From contig JBICIE010000109.1 of assembly GCA_043101635.1 (NCBI GenBank), positions 1 through 5,040 on the forward strand: a stretch of 5,040 bases of DNA, read 5' to 3'. Source of the DNA: CAYMJK01 sp043101635 (lineage in GTDB: Bacteria; Planctomycetota; Phycisphaerae; Phycisphaerales; UBA1924). This document shows positions 1-5,024 of this stretch, piece after piece. A program made the translations under genes and the position numbers. The first letter of the stretch is position 1. Each line of letters begins with the position of its first letter. The notes under the pieces are model-generated. The model ran no database searches. It was not told the DNA's origin and saw nothing but the letters and a program-made list of their open reading frames with translations.

Positions 1-1
1 C

Positions 2-502
2 CGCGAGGTCCTCGGCGGGACCGTCCGCGGGATCCGCGTGAGGCCCAACCGGCCGGCCCAGGGGCAGCGCGGCATCAGCGCCAGCGCCCGCGGCGCCGGC
101 GCCGGCGCCGGTGATGAGTCCATCGCCAGCGCCCTGCTGGAGGGTGTCGGCGAGACCGTCGAGATCCCCGAGCGGCTGATGGACGCCTTCACCGCCGTGG
201 CGGGCTCGGGCCCGGCGTACCTGTTCTATCTCGCCGAGGGCATGCTCAACGCCGCGGTCCGCATCGGCTTCGAGCAGGAGGTCGCTGACCGGATCGTGCG
301 GGCCACCATCGCCGGCGCCAGCGCCCTGCTGGAGGCCTCTGAGGAGCCCGCCTCCGAGCTGCGAGCCCGCGTCACGAGCAAGGGCGGCACCACCGCCGCC
401 GCGCTGGCCATCTTCGACGAGGCCCGCACGCAGGAGACCATCATCGCCGCCATCCGCGCAGCCCGCGACCGCGGCGCCGAGCTGGCGCGCGAGGTGCGAT
501 GA
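2..502 (+). CDS. proC: Pyrroline-5-carboxylate reductase, C-terminal part (5' end outside window)
   Basis: Catalyses the NAD(P)H-dependent reduction of 1-pyrroline-5-carboxylate to proline, the last step of proline biosynthesis, in the cytoplasm. The frame is open from base 2, so the GTG at 38 is an internal valine and not the start. About 166 residues of a usual ~270 are present; the N-terminal Rossmann dinucleotide-binding domain is missing. Visible family marks are a PNxPAQ...RGIS segment (bases 44-82), SGPAY at 206-220, which opens the helical dimerisation domain, and VTSKGGTT at 371-394, the family signature forming part of the substrate pocket. A short GGCGCC tandem (92-109) encodes a Gly-Ala run. 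The usual MPNTPAQVG motif reads RPNRPAQGQ here, which may be divergence or poor sequence near the contig edge. The stop TGA is at 500-502. The assignment is secure. Confidence 0.95.
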   Translation, partial: REVLGGTVRGIRVRPNRPAQGQRGISASARGAGAGAGDESIASALLEGVGETVEIPERLMDAFTAVAGSGPAYLFYLAEGMLNAAVRIGFEQEVADRIVRATIAGASALLEASEEPASELRARVTSKGGTTAAALAIFDEARTQETIIAAIRAARDRGAELAREVR

Positions 503-510
503 GGGAAGGC

Positions 511-555
511 GGATCCACAGATGACACAGATGGGGACACAGATAAGAAGAAAGGC
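511..555. repeat. Short direct-repeat element (CACAGAT x3) after proC
   Basis: Three copies of CACAGAT lie at 516-522, 525-531 and 537-543, spaced 9 and 12 bases apart, followed by a purine-rich AAGAAGAAAGG tail. It begins nine bases after the proC stop. From general familiarity, sequences of this kind (ACAGATGACACAGATG types) recur in intergenic DNA of planctomycetes and some other environmental bacteria and give spurious translations such as DDTDGDTD. Membership of a dispersed family is an inference, because only one copy is in this window. Confidence 0.5.
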
Positions 556-660
556 CCGGCCGCGCTGCGCAGCTTCTGCCGTCCGAAAAAACCGATGCCC
601 AGGGCCCGCCATCGCCGCTCGCGCCCGCAGCAGGCCGCTGCGCGGCCACATCGAGCCATT

Positions 661-870
661 ATGACAGAGCAAAATACCGCTATGACAGAGCAAAACAGCG
701 CCATGAGAGAGCAAAATGGCGCTATGAGAGAGCAAAATACCGCGCAGACAGAGCCTCTTGCCGCGCAGATGCTCCGTCATAGCGCGCAGACAGAGCAAAA
801 TACCGCGCAGAGGAAACAAAATACCGCGCAGACAGAGCCTCGTACCGCGCAGATGAAAGCTCCTACCGCG
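661..870. repeat. Tandem repeat array, ten units of 21 bp
   Basis: Ten consecutive 21-base units start at 661, 682, 703, 724, 745, 766, 787, 808, 829 and 850, without indels. The commonest form has three parts: ATGACAGAG or CAGACAGAG, then CAAAAT, then ACCGCG or ACCGCT. Units 1-4 begin with ATGA and units 5-10 with CAGA, giving two subfamilies. Units 6, 9 and 10 are the most diverged, and weaker copies may continue to about 912. Because 21 is a multiple of three, the array stays open in several frames. On the + strand it reads as heptads such as MTEQNTA with Ala at every seventh position. The CAAAAT core recurs at two-helical-turn spacing in units 1-4, 7 and 8. The array is AT-richer than its surroundings. 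Function is unknown: it could be a structural DNA element, an unstable intergenic repeat or, less likely, coding. Confidence 0.92.
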
Positions 871-931
871 CTTCGGGCGCCTCCGATCGCGCTTCCGGAA
901 CGCCAGCCGCGCAGCGGCGACCGGGATGTAG

Positions 932-983
932 CGACGGGTGGAGCGAGGCGACCCGCTTGCGGGATGCCGAGCGCAACCCGTCG
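932..983. repeat. Nested inverted repeat (possible dispersed element or structured RNA)
   Basis: A perfect 8-bp outer inverted repeat, CGACGGGT at 932-939 and ACCCGTCG at 976-983, encloses a tight inner hairpin, CCCGC (952-956) TT GCGGG (959-963). A weak GGC/GCC pair lies between them. Such nesting resembles small palindromic dispersed elements of bacterial genomes, but only one copy is visible. It could equally fold as part of a 3' UTR or a small RNA. No target-site duplication is evident. Confidence 0.45.
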
Positions 984-985
984 AA

Positions 986-1030
986 GGCTGTGGCCCAGCC
1001 GCCCGATCCGAAGATCGCCGCGCTGCGGCG
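986..1030. other. Run of short hairpins, candidate structured RNA segment
   Basis: Three further stem-loops follow within 45 bases: GGCTG/CAGCC (986-990 and 996-1000), CGATC/GATCG with a CGAA loop (1004-1008 and 1013-1017), and CGCCGC/GCGGCG with a GCT loop (1016-1021 and 1025-1030). The last two share bases and would be alternatives. High GC makes chance stems likely, so this is an observation of structure and not a gene call. Either strand could be the transcribed one. Confidence 0.3.
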
Positions 1031-1046
1031 TAGAATCTGAAGCCGC

Positions 1047-1076
1047 GGCTGATCGGCCGACAAGGCCGCATCAGCC
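1047..1076 (-). terminator. Stem-loop over the stop of the zinc-ribbon membrane gene
   Basis: The arms at 1047-1058 and 1064-1076 pair over 12 bp with a single bulged base and enclose a 5-base loop. In the sense of the minus-strand gene, its TGA stop (1071-1073) lies inside the first arm. No T-run follows, so it is not a textbook intrinsic terminator. It may end or stabilise the transcript, and it separates converging proC-side and minus-strand transcription. Confidence 0.4.
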
Positions 1077-1868
1077 GGCGCCGGTCGCTTTCGCCTCACT
1101 CACCGCCGGCCGCCACTGGCGCTCCGTCGCGACCAACAAGAGCATCAGGCCGCTCAGCGCGAAGATGATCTCGACCGGGATCAACTCTCGCCCATTGCCC
1201 ACATCGCCATCCGGCGTCGGCACGAACGGCAACAGCAGGATGAGAAGCCCAATGACGAGGAAGACGCGCAGCGCGCCTCGAACCGTTGCATCGCCGAGTC
1301 TGTCGTGCGGCGCAAGGTGGTCGGTGAGATACCCCGCCACGCGCAGCGCCCACACGATGTGCGAGCCGAGCACAATGAGCGCTAGTGCTTGGACGCCGGG
1401 CCACCACATCGCAGGAATCTGGTCCTCCCACGAGAAGAAGGCGACCCCTCGAAAGATCGCTCCCATGCCGGCCGTTGCCGCAAGCCCGACCGCTGCGCAC
1501 CGCGGCCCGAGGGGGCCGGGTTCGCGGCCGGTGGGGGCGACCTGGACAATGCGCCTCCAGACGACGACCAGCGCACACGGGTAGGCGAGATAGGACAGGA
1601 AGAAGAGCGCAAAGAACACCCACGCGACGACGCCTGAGCGCGTCCCGATCGCAAGAAACGCCGCCACCAGGAAGCACAGCGGCCCGATGCCTGCGAGCCC
1701 GGCAACCAGGAGCGCTCGTCGCAGCGGACGCGGGTCCACACCGGCGGTTGCCGCGAGATCCGGCCATCGCTTGGTGCGGGTCGACCGGGGACGACCGCAC
1801 TCCGGACAGATCTGCGCGTCACCCAGCGGATAGTCGCAGTCGCGGCATGTGTAGATCGGGTCGGCCAT
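1071..1868 (-). CDS. Membrane protein of unknown function with N-terminal zinc ribbon
   Basis: I do not recognise a named family. With the ATG at 1866-1868 the product has 265 residues. An in-frame GTG 21 bases upstream (1887-1889) would add seven residues; neither start has a clear ribosome site, and the ATG is chosen because it sits just before the conserved-looking part. The N-terminus carries C8-x2-C11 and C21-P-E-C24-G, a compact four-cysteine zinc-ribbon pattern. About six hydrophobic segments follow, the clearest at residues 52-74 and 79-103, then near 125-140, 152-172, 200-215 and 230-250. It is therefore an inner-membrane protein with a small, probably cytoplasmic metal-binding head. 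Similar short zinc-ribbon plus membrane layouts are frequent in planctomycetes (general knowledge). It stands about 170 bp downstream of the permease with repeats between, so it is probably its own unit. No enzymatic motif is seen. Confidence 0.75.
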   Translation of the reverse strand: MADPIYTCRDCDYPLGDAQICPECGRPRSTRTKRWPDLAATAGVDPRPLRRALLVAGLAGIGPLCFLVAAFLAIGTRSGVVAWVFFALFFLSYLAYPCALVVVWRRIVQVAPTGREPGPLGPRCAAVGLAATAGMGAIFRGVAFFSWEDQIPAMWWPGVQALALIVLGSHIVWALRVAGYLTDHLAPHDRLGDATVRGALRVFLVIGLLILLLPFVPTPDGDVGNGRELIPVEIIFALSGLMLLLVATERQWRPAVSEAKATGAG

Positions 1869-1895
1869 GTGGTCAGCGCTGTGGCCCACATAGTG

Positions 1896-1901
1896 ATTCT
1901 A
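1896..1901 (-). promoter_or_regulatory. Possible -10 element (TAGAAT) before the zinc-ribbon gene
   Basis: On the minus strand TAGAAT lies 27 bases before the ATG at 1868, one mismatch from TATAAT. No convincing -35 hexamer is found at the usual distance. It is part of GCAGCGTAGAATC (1895-1907), which recurs inverted with one mismatch at 1025-1037 on the other side of the gene. A weak call. Confidence 0.25.
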
Positions 1902-1957
1902 CGCTGCCACGCCGCGATCCCCGCGAGACCGCGTCCGCTATAGCCCCCGATCCAGAA

Positions 1958-1977
1958 CATCGCCCGGAAGGGCGATG
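1958..1977 (-). terminator. Perfect 8-bp hairpin downstream of the permease
   Basis: CATCGCCC (1958-1965) and GGGCGATG (1970-1977) form a perfect stem with a 4-base loop (TTCC in the minus-strand sense), about 65 bases past the permease stop at 2042. It could end the methyltransferase-ABC operon transcript. Only a short TT follows the stem, so factor-independent termination is uncertain. The stem is symmetrical and could also act on the plus strand or be a palindromic repeat. Confidence 0.4.
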
Positions 1978-1985
1978 CCACATCC

Positions 1986-2040
1986 CCCTCTGCGTCACCC
2001 TGCGCTCCCTCTGCGCCCTCCGCGTTCCTGACTTCCTTCC
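1986..2040. repeat. Short CTGCG direct-repeat element after the permease
   Basis: CTGCG recurs at 1990-1994, 2000-2004 and 2011-2015, followed by CCGCG at 2020-2024, each in a C/T-rich context with a period of about 9-11 bases. In the minus-strand sense it reads as GCAGAGGG-like steps. This resembles the CTCTGCGTCCTCTGCG type of intergenic repeat that I know from planctomycetes and other environmental genomes, often mistranslated as NAEGAEG-like peptides. It lies immediately downstream of the permease stop. The family assignment is from memory, not from a search. Confidence 0.5.
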
Positions 2041-2041
2041 C

Positions 2042-3205
2042 TCAGAAGTCCCGCCGGCTGAACCGCCACGCCCCGAACGCCAGCACCACCCCCTCGAACA
2101 GCAGCGATGTCCCGATGATCCAGAGCCGGGATCGCTCGCGCAGCACATCCTGCACCCGCCGCGCCACCCGCGGATCCCCGAACTGCACCGCCTCGTCGGC
2201 CGCTGCGGCCTCCCCCTCCGGCTGGAAGCGGTCCATGTCCTCAGCGCTCAAGAGCCCCTGACCAAGCAGCGCGATCGTCTCCTGCGTCTTGGGCAGCACG
2301 GTCTTGGCGAGGAAGAAGTACCGGTGCCAGGCGCGCCAGGTCCGGAAGTTCTCCTCCGCCTCGGCGAGCTGCGCCCGCGTGCGCCCCAGCAGCGGATTGG
2401 CCTGCTCCGGCGTCGGCTCCGGCGCCGGCCCCGGCTCGGCGCCATCGGGCGGATCGACCGGTGACTGCGGCGGATCCTCGCGCCAGCGCTCGATGGTGCG
2501 CTGCGCTGCGGCCTCCATCGCGCTGGTGCGCTCCTCCAGCCGCTCGATCTCCGCCGCGTACCGCTCCCGCTGGAACAGCAGGATCGCCTCCGTCTGGTTC
2601 AGCGCGAAGATCATCAGCCAGAACAGGATCGTCAGCAGCAGCGCTGCGATCGTCGAACGCGTCAGTTGCCCCACCACCGCCATCACGCAGAACAGATAGC
2701 TGTAGAAGACCAGCACGATGGGCACGGCCAGAAACAACCCCCACTCCACCGAGCCGCCCCGCAGCGCAATCACCAGAAAGCACGCCAGCGTGAACACCAG
2801 CACCTGCAGCCCCACGAACAGCAGCCCCGTCAGATACTTGCCGAAGTACAGCCGCAGCCGCCCGATGGGCTTGCTCAGCAGCAGCTCGATCGAGCCGCTG
2901 GCGACGAAGTCGGGGAAGATCGACGCCGTCGAGATCAGCGCCAGAATCGTCGCCGCCCAGGTCAGCCAGATGGGCACGCCGATCATGGCGAACGCCCACT
3001 TGTAGAACAGGCTCGGTTCGACCAGGTCGGCGTTGATCAGGTCGTTCTCGATTTCCCACCACAGGATGGTGATCCCGCCCTCGCTCACGCCGAAGGCCGC
3101 AAACGCCCCGACCACCAGCACCGAGATCGCCAGCGTGATCCAGAACATTTTGCGGGCGTTCAGCTCCCGATACGCGTCCTGCAGCAGGGCGACGGCCTGG
3201 ATCAT
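2042..3205 (-). CDS. ABC-2 type transporter permease with large extracytoplasmic insertion
   Basis: Membrane subunit of an ABC transporter, 387 residues. Predicted membrane segments are near residues 20-40, 71-93, 125-147, 157-180, 185-203 and 362-380. The stretch GSIELLLSKPIGRLRLYFGK (104-123), between segments 2 and 3, is typical of ABC-2 permeases and is expected to contact the ATPase. Between segments 5 and 6 lies a soluble region of about 155 residues, with a likely coiled coil (about 213-242) and a Pro-rich linker (about 244-270). With the N-terminus in the cytoplasm this insertion would face outside the membrane. Its ATG (3203-3205) overlaps the ATPase stop by ATGA, and a GGGGGG run eight bases upstream could serve as ribosome site. 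It should pair with the neighbouring ATPase; the substrate is unknown. NosY-like or gliding-type ABC-2 permeases are the nearest analogues in layout. Confidence 0.88.
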   Translation of the reverse strand: MIQAVALLQDAYRELNARKMFWITLAISVLVVGAFAAFGVSEGGITILWWEIENDLINADLVEPSLFYKWAFAMIGVPIWLTWAATILALISTASIFPDFVASGSIELLLSKPIGRLRLYFGKYLTGLLFVGLQVLVFTLACFLVIALRGGSVEWGLFLAVPIVLVFYSYLFCVMAVVGQLTRSTIAALLLTILFWLMIFALNQTEAILLFQRERYAAEIERLEERTSAMEAAAQRTIERWREDPPQSPVDPPDGAEPGPAPEPTPEQANPLLGRTRAQLAEAEENFRTWRAWHRYFFLAKTVLPKTQETIALLGQGLLSAEDMDRFQPEGEAAAADEAVQFGDPRVARRVQDVLRERSRLWIIGTSLLFEGVVLAFGAWRFSRRDF

Positions 3206-4242
3206 GACTTCGCCCCCCTGGAGATGTCCGCGCCGGGGCGCAGCGTCTCGCCGGTCACCGGATCGGTCACCGTCTGCATGAACAGGTCTTCCAGCGACGG
3301 GCGCACCGGCCTGACCGCGGCGATGGTGATCCCCGCGGCCCGCACGGCGTCAATGACCGGCTGCACCCGCGCCGCATCCGTCGTCGCCAGCGTGATCACG
3401 CGCCGCGCCGCATCCTCGGACACCTCGCCGGCGCCGAAGCCCTGCTTCGCCGCGGCGGCGCCCGCCGCCATGTCGGAAGCTTCGGCAAGCTCCACCTCGT
3501 ACCGGCGCCGGTCGCTGGTCAGTTCATCCAGCGTGCCCTGCTGGGCAACGACCCCCTGCACCAGGATCGCCACCCGGTCGCACACCATCTCCAGTTCGCT
3601 GAGCAGGTGGCTGTTGAGGAACACCGTCTTGTCCTGCTCCTTCAGCCGCAGCAGGATGTTGCGGATATCGCGCCTGCCGACGGGATCGACGCCGTCGGTC
3701 GGCTCATCCAGCAGCACCAGGTCCGGATCGTTGACCAGCGACTGAGCCACGCCGATGCGCTGGCGCATGCCCTTGGAGTAGCTCTTCATCCGCCGCCCGG
3801 CCCATTCGCTCATCCCGACCAGATCCAGCAGCTCATCGATGCGTTTGCGCCGCTGCCGCCGCGGCGTCTTGGCCATCGCCCCGTAGAAGTCCAGCGCCTG
3901 GCGCCCGGTGAGATAGTCGGGAAAGTCGTGATGCTCCGGCAGATAGCCGACGCGCGCCAGCGTCGGCTTGTGCCCGATCGGCTGGCCCAGCAGCGAGCCG
4001 CTGCAGCGGTCCGCCCGCACCACGGTCATCAGGATCTTCACCAGCGTGCTCTTGCCGGCGCCGTTGGCCCCCAGCAGCCCGAAGACCTCGCCGGGCATCA
4101 CCCGCATCGAGACCTCCCGCAGCGCCCGCACCTTGCCGCGGTACGTCTTGTCGACCAGCGTCAGGTCGATCGCCGCCTCGCGATCCGCGGCACGGGTCGC
4201 GCTGGAACGCTCGGCGCTCGACTGCTCGATCGTCGTCGTCAT
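3202..4242 (-). CDS. ABC transporter ATP-binding protein
   Basis: Cytoplasmic ATPase of 346 residues that should power the permease encoded just downstream. Motifs in order: Walker A GANGAGKST (58-66), a Q-loop region reading GYLPE (99-103) with Glu where many families have Gln, signature YSKGMRQR (155-162) in place of LSGGQ, Walker B LVLLDE (175-180) with catalytic E180, D-loop GVDP (184-187) and H-loop H212. The LPE and SKGM forms are usual in the ABC-2 drug/lipid exporter subgroup (DrrA, NodI, NosF type), so they are not defects. About 22 residues precede the fold, and a divergent domain of roughly 110 residues follows it (about 235-346), as in many members of this group. The ATG at 4240-4242 overlaps the methyltransferase stop by ATGA and the stop overlaps the permease start in the same way, pointing to coupled translation. 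Transport direction is probably export, by family. Confidence 0.95.
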   Translation of the reverse strand: MTTTIEQSSAERSSATRAADREAAIDLTLVDKTYRGKVRALREVSMRVMPGEVFGLLGANGAGKSTLVKILMTVVRADRCSGSLLGQPIGHKPTLARVGYLPEHHDFPDYLTGRQALDFYGAMAKTPRRQRRKRIDELLDLVGMSEWAGRRMKSYSKGMRQRIGVAQSLVNDPDLVLLDEPTDGVDPVGRRDIRNILLRLKEQDKTVFLNSHLLSELEMVCDRVAILVQGVVAQQGTLDELTSDRRRYEVELAEASDMAAGAAAAKQGFGAGEVSEDAARRVITLATTDAARVQPVIDAVRAAGITIAAVRPVRPSLEDLFMQTVTDPVTGETLRPGADISRGAKS

Positions 4243-4898
4243 GATGCCCCGCCCGGCTTGCGGGCCACGATGTGGTACACGTGCCAGTGCTTGCGCACGC
4301 CGGTGGCGTCCTCCGCGTCGCTCTCATCCTCGCGCAGCAGTTCGATCTCGAACCCCGCCAGCATCGCCTCGACCTCGCTGCGCGTGTGATGCGAGCGGTC
4401 GGCGATCGACGCCCACGTGTCGCGTTCGCCGAACAGTTGCCCGCAGAAGCGCCCGCCTGGCACAATCGCGCTGGTCAGACGCCCCCACAGCCGCTCGAAG
4501 CACTCCGGCGGACAGAACGGCAGCGTGAAGCTGGAGCTGACCAGTTCGGCCACCGGGATCTCGACATCCTCGAGTTGCCCGTGCACCAGTTCCAGCCGGT
4601 CCCGCCCGATCAGGTCGGATCGCGCCTCCAGGATGCGCAGCGCCTCCGGATGCCCATCGATGGCCGTGACCCGCCACCCGCGCCGCAGCAGTTCCACCGT
4701 GTCGCGCCCCTCGCCGCAGCCGAGATCCACCGCCCGAAGCCCCGCGCCGCCGCCCTCGAACCGCGCGATCGCATCCACCACAGTCTCCCGCGCCGGCTGC
4801 CCCGCGACCGCCTCGAAGTACCCCGGCCAGTCGCGTTCGAAGCCAAACGAGAACGCCGCCCGCCGGGGGCCGGTCCCATCCTGTGGCGCCGCGCTCAC
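4239..4898 (-). CDS. Class I SAM-dependent methyltransferase
   Basis: Predicted small-molecule-type methyltransferase of 219 residues using S-adenosylmethionine, cytoplasmic. Motif I is AVDLGCGEGRDT (56-67), the acidic residue ending strand 2 is D81 in VTAIDGHP, a strand-4 region LVSSSFTLPFCPP spans 119-131, and IVPGGRF (145-151) is the usual post-II segment. The C-terminus has KHWHVYHIVARKP (203-215). I take the GTG at 4896-4898 as start because GGAG lies seven bases before it, it falls 19 bases past the upstream stop, and residues before it show no family likeness. An ATG at 4947-4949 is the alternative and would overlap the upstream gene. TehB-like and other Methyltransf_11/25 proteins are similar in layout, but the substrate cannot be read. 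Its end is matched by the partial gene upstream, so it is one of a tandem pair. It heads directly into the ABC ATPase (ATGA overlap). Confidence 0.88.
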   Translation of the reverse strand: MSAAPQDGTGPRRAAFSFGFERDWPGYFEAVAGQPARETVVDAIARFEGGGAGLRAVDLGCGEGRDTVELLRRGWRVTAIDGHPEALRILEARSDLIGRDRLELVHGQLEDVEIPVAELVSSSFTLPFCPPECFERLWGRLTSAIVPGGRFCGQLFGERDTWASIADRSHHTRSEVEAMLAGFEIELLREDESDAEDATGVRKHWHVYHIVARKPGGAS

Positions 4899-4905
4899 GC
4901 TGAGG

Positions 4906-4909
4906 CTCC
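4906..4909 (-). promoter_or_regulatory. Ribosome binding site GGAG for the methyltransferase
   Basis: GGAG on the minus strand, seven bases before the GTG at 4898 and just after the stop of the upstream gene. It decides the start of the methyltransferase in favour of this GTG over the in-frame ATG further upstream. Confidence 0.6.
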
Positions 4910-4917
4910 GTACCTGT

Positions 4918-5024
4918 TCATGGCTTGCAGGCCACGATGTGGAAGACATGCCAGTGCTTTGGGGCTCCGAGGGCGTCAGTTCCATCCTTCTCCGCCTCTT
5001 CCAAATATTCGACCTCCAGCGGCC
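4918..5024 (-). CDS. C-terminal end of a second, paralogous methyltransferase (partial)
   Basis: In the frame ending at TGA 4918-4920, the genuine sequence up to 5024 encodes about 34 residues ending in APKHWHVFHIVACKP. This matches the end of the next gene (VRKHWHVYHIVARKP), and the preceding acidic stretch is alike as well (LEVEYLEEAEKDGTDA against FEIELLREDESDAEDA). It is therefore the tail of a homologous gene placed directly upstream, same strand, 19 bases before the GTG of its neighbour. The catalytic part lies outside the window, so methyltransferase activity is inferred only from the paralogy. This stretch looks less GC-rich than its neighbours, with AAATATT near 5003-5009. Bases after 5024 are adapter and are excluded. 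Confidence 0.8.

Larger units (their letters stand above)
503..1070. other. Intergenic region without a convincing gene, rich in repeats and hairpins
   Basis: This gap between proC and the converging gene ending at 1071 holds no protein I recognise. Long open frames cross it on both strands, but they consist of repeats and run on antisense through the flanking genes, so I do not call them. It contains a CACAGAT direct-repeat element (511-555), a featureless GC-rich stretch (about 556-660), a 21-bp tandem array (661-870) with degenerating copies to about 912, and a hairpin-dense segment (932-1076). An RNA gene is possible in the last segment but is not demonstrated. Confidence 0.6.

Noticed and set aside
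92..109. GGCGCC hexamer repeat in proC as a special element
   Set aside because: It encodes the Gly/Ala-rich loop usual at this place in P5C reductases, so codon choice in GC-rich DNA explains it.
661..870. CRISPR array
   Set aside because: Units are contiguous 21-bp repeats without unique spacers, and no cas genes are nearby.
226..1071. 281-residue minus-strand frame starting at a TGATG overlap with the membrane gene stop
   Set aside because: It reads the same repeats in the opposite sense and then the antisense of proC. Its composition (Arg, Leu, Cys, Ser runs) is that of a shadow frame in GC-rich DNA.
499..1584. 361-residue open frame on the + strand through the tandem array
   Set aside because: It depends on the in-frame 21-bp repeats and then runs about 500 bases antisense to the better supported membrane protein gene. 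It is low complexity and Arg/Pro-rich, with no domain.
2666..3745. Long plus-strand frames opposite the permease and ATPase (also 3607-4389)
   Set aside because: They are shadows of genes with full motif sets on the minus strand; the translations are His/Arg/Gln-rich and without domains.
3931..3948. Missing Q-loop glutamine and non-canonical signature in the ABC ATPase as a sign of inactivity
   Set aside because: GYLPE and SKGM forms are common in the ABC-2 exporter ATPase subgroup, and Walker A, Walker B Glu and H-loop His are all intact.
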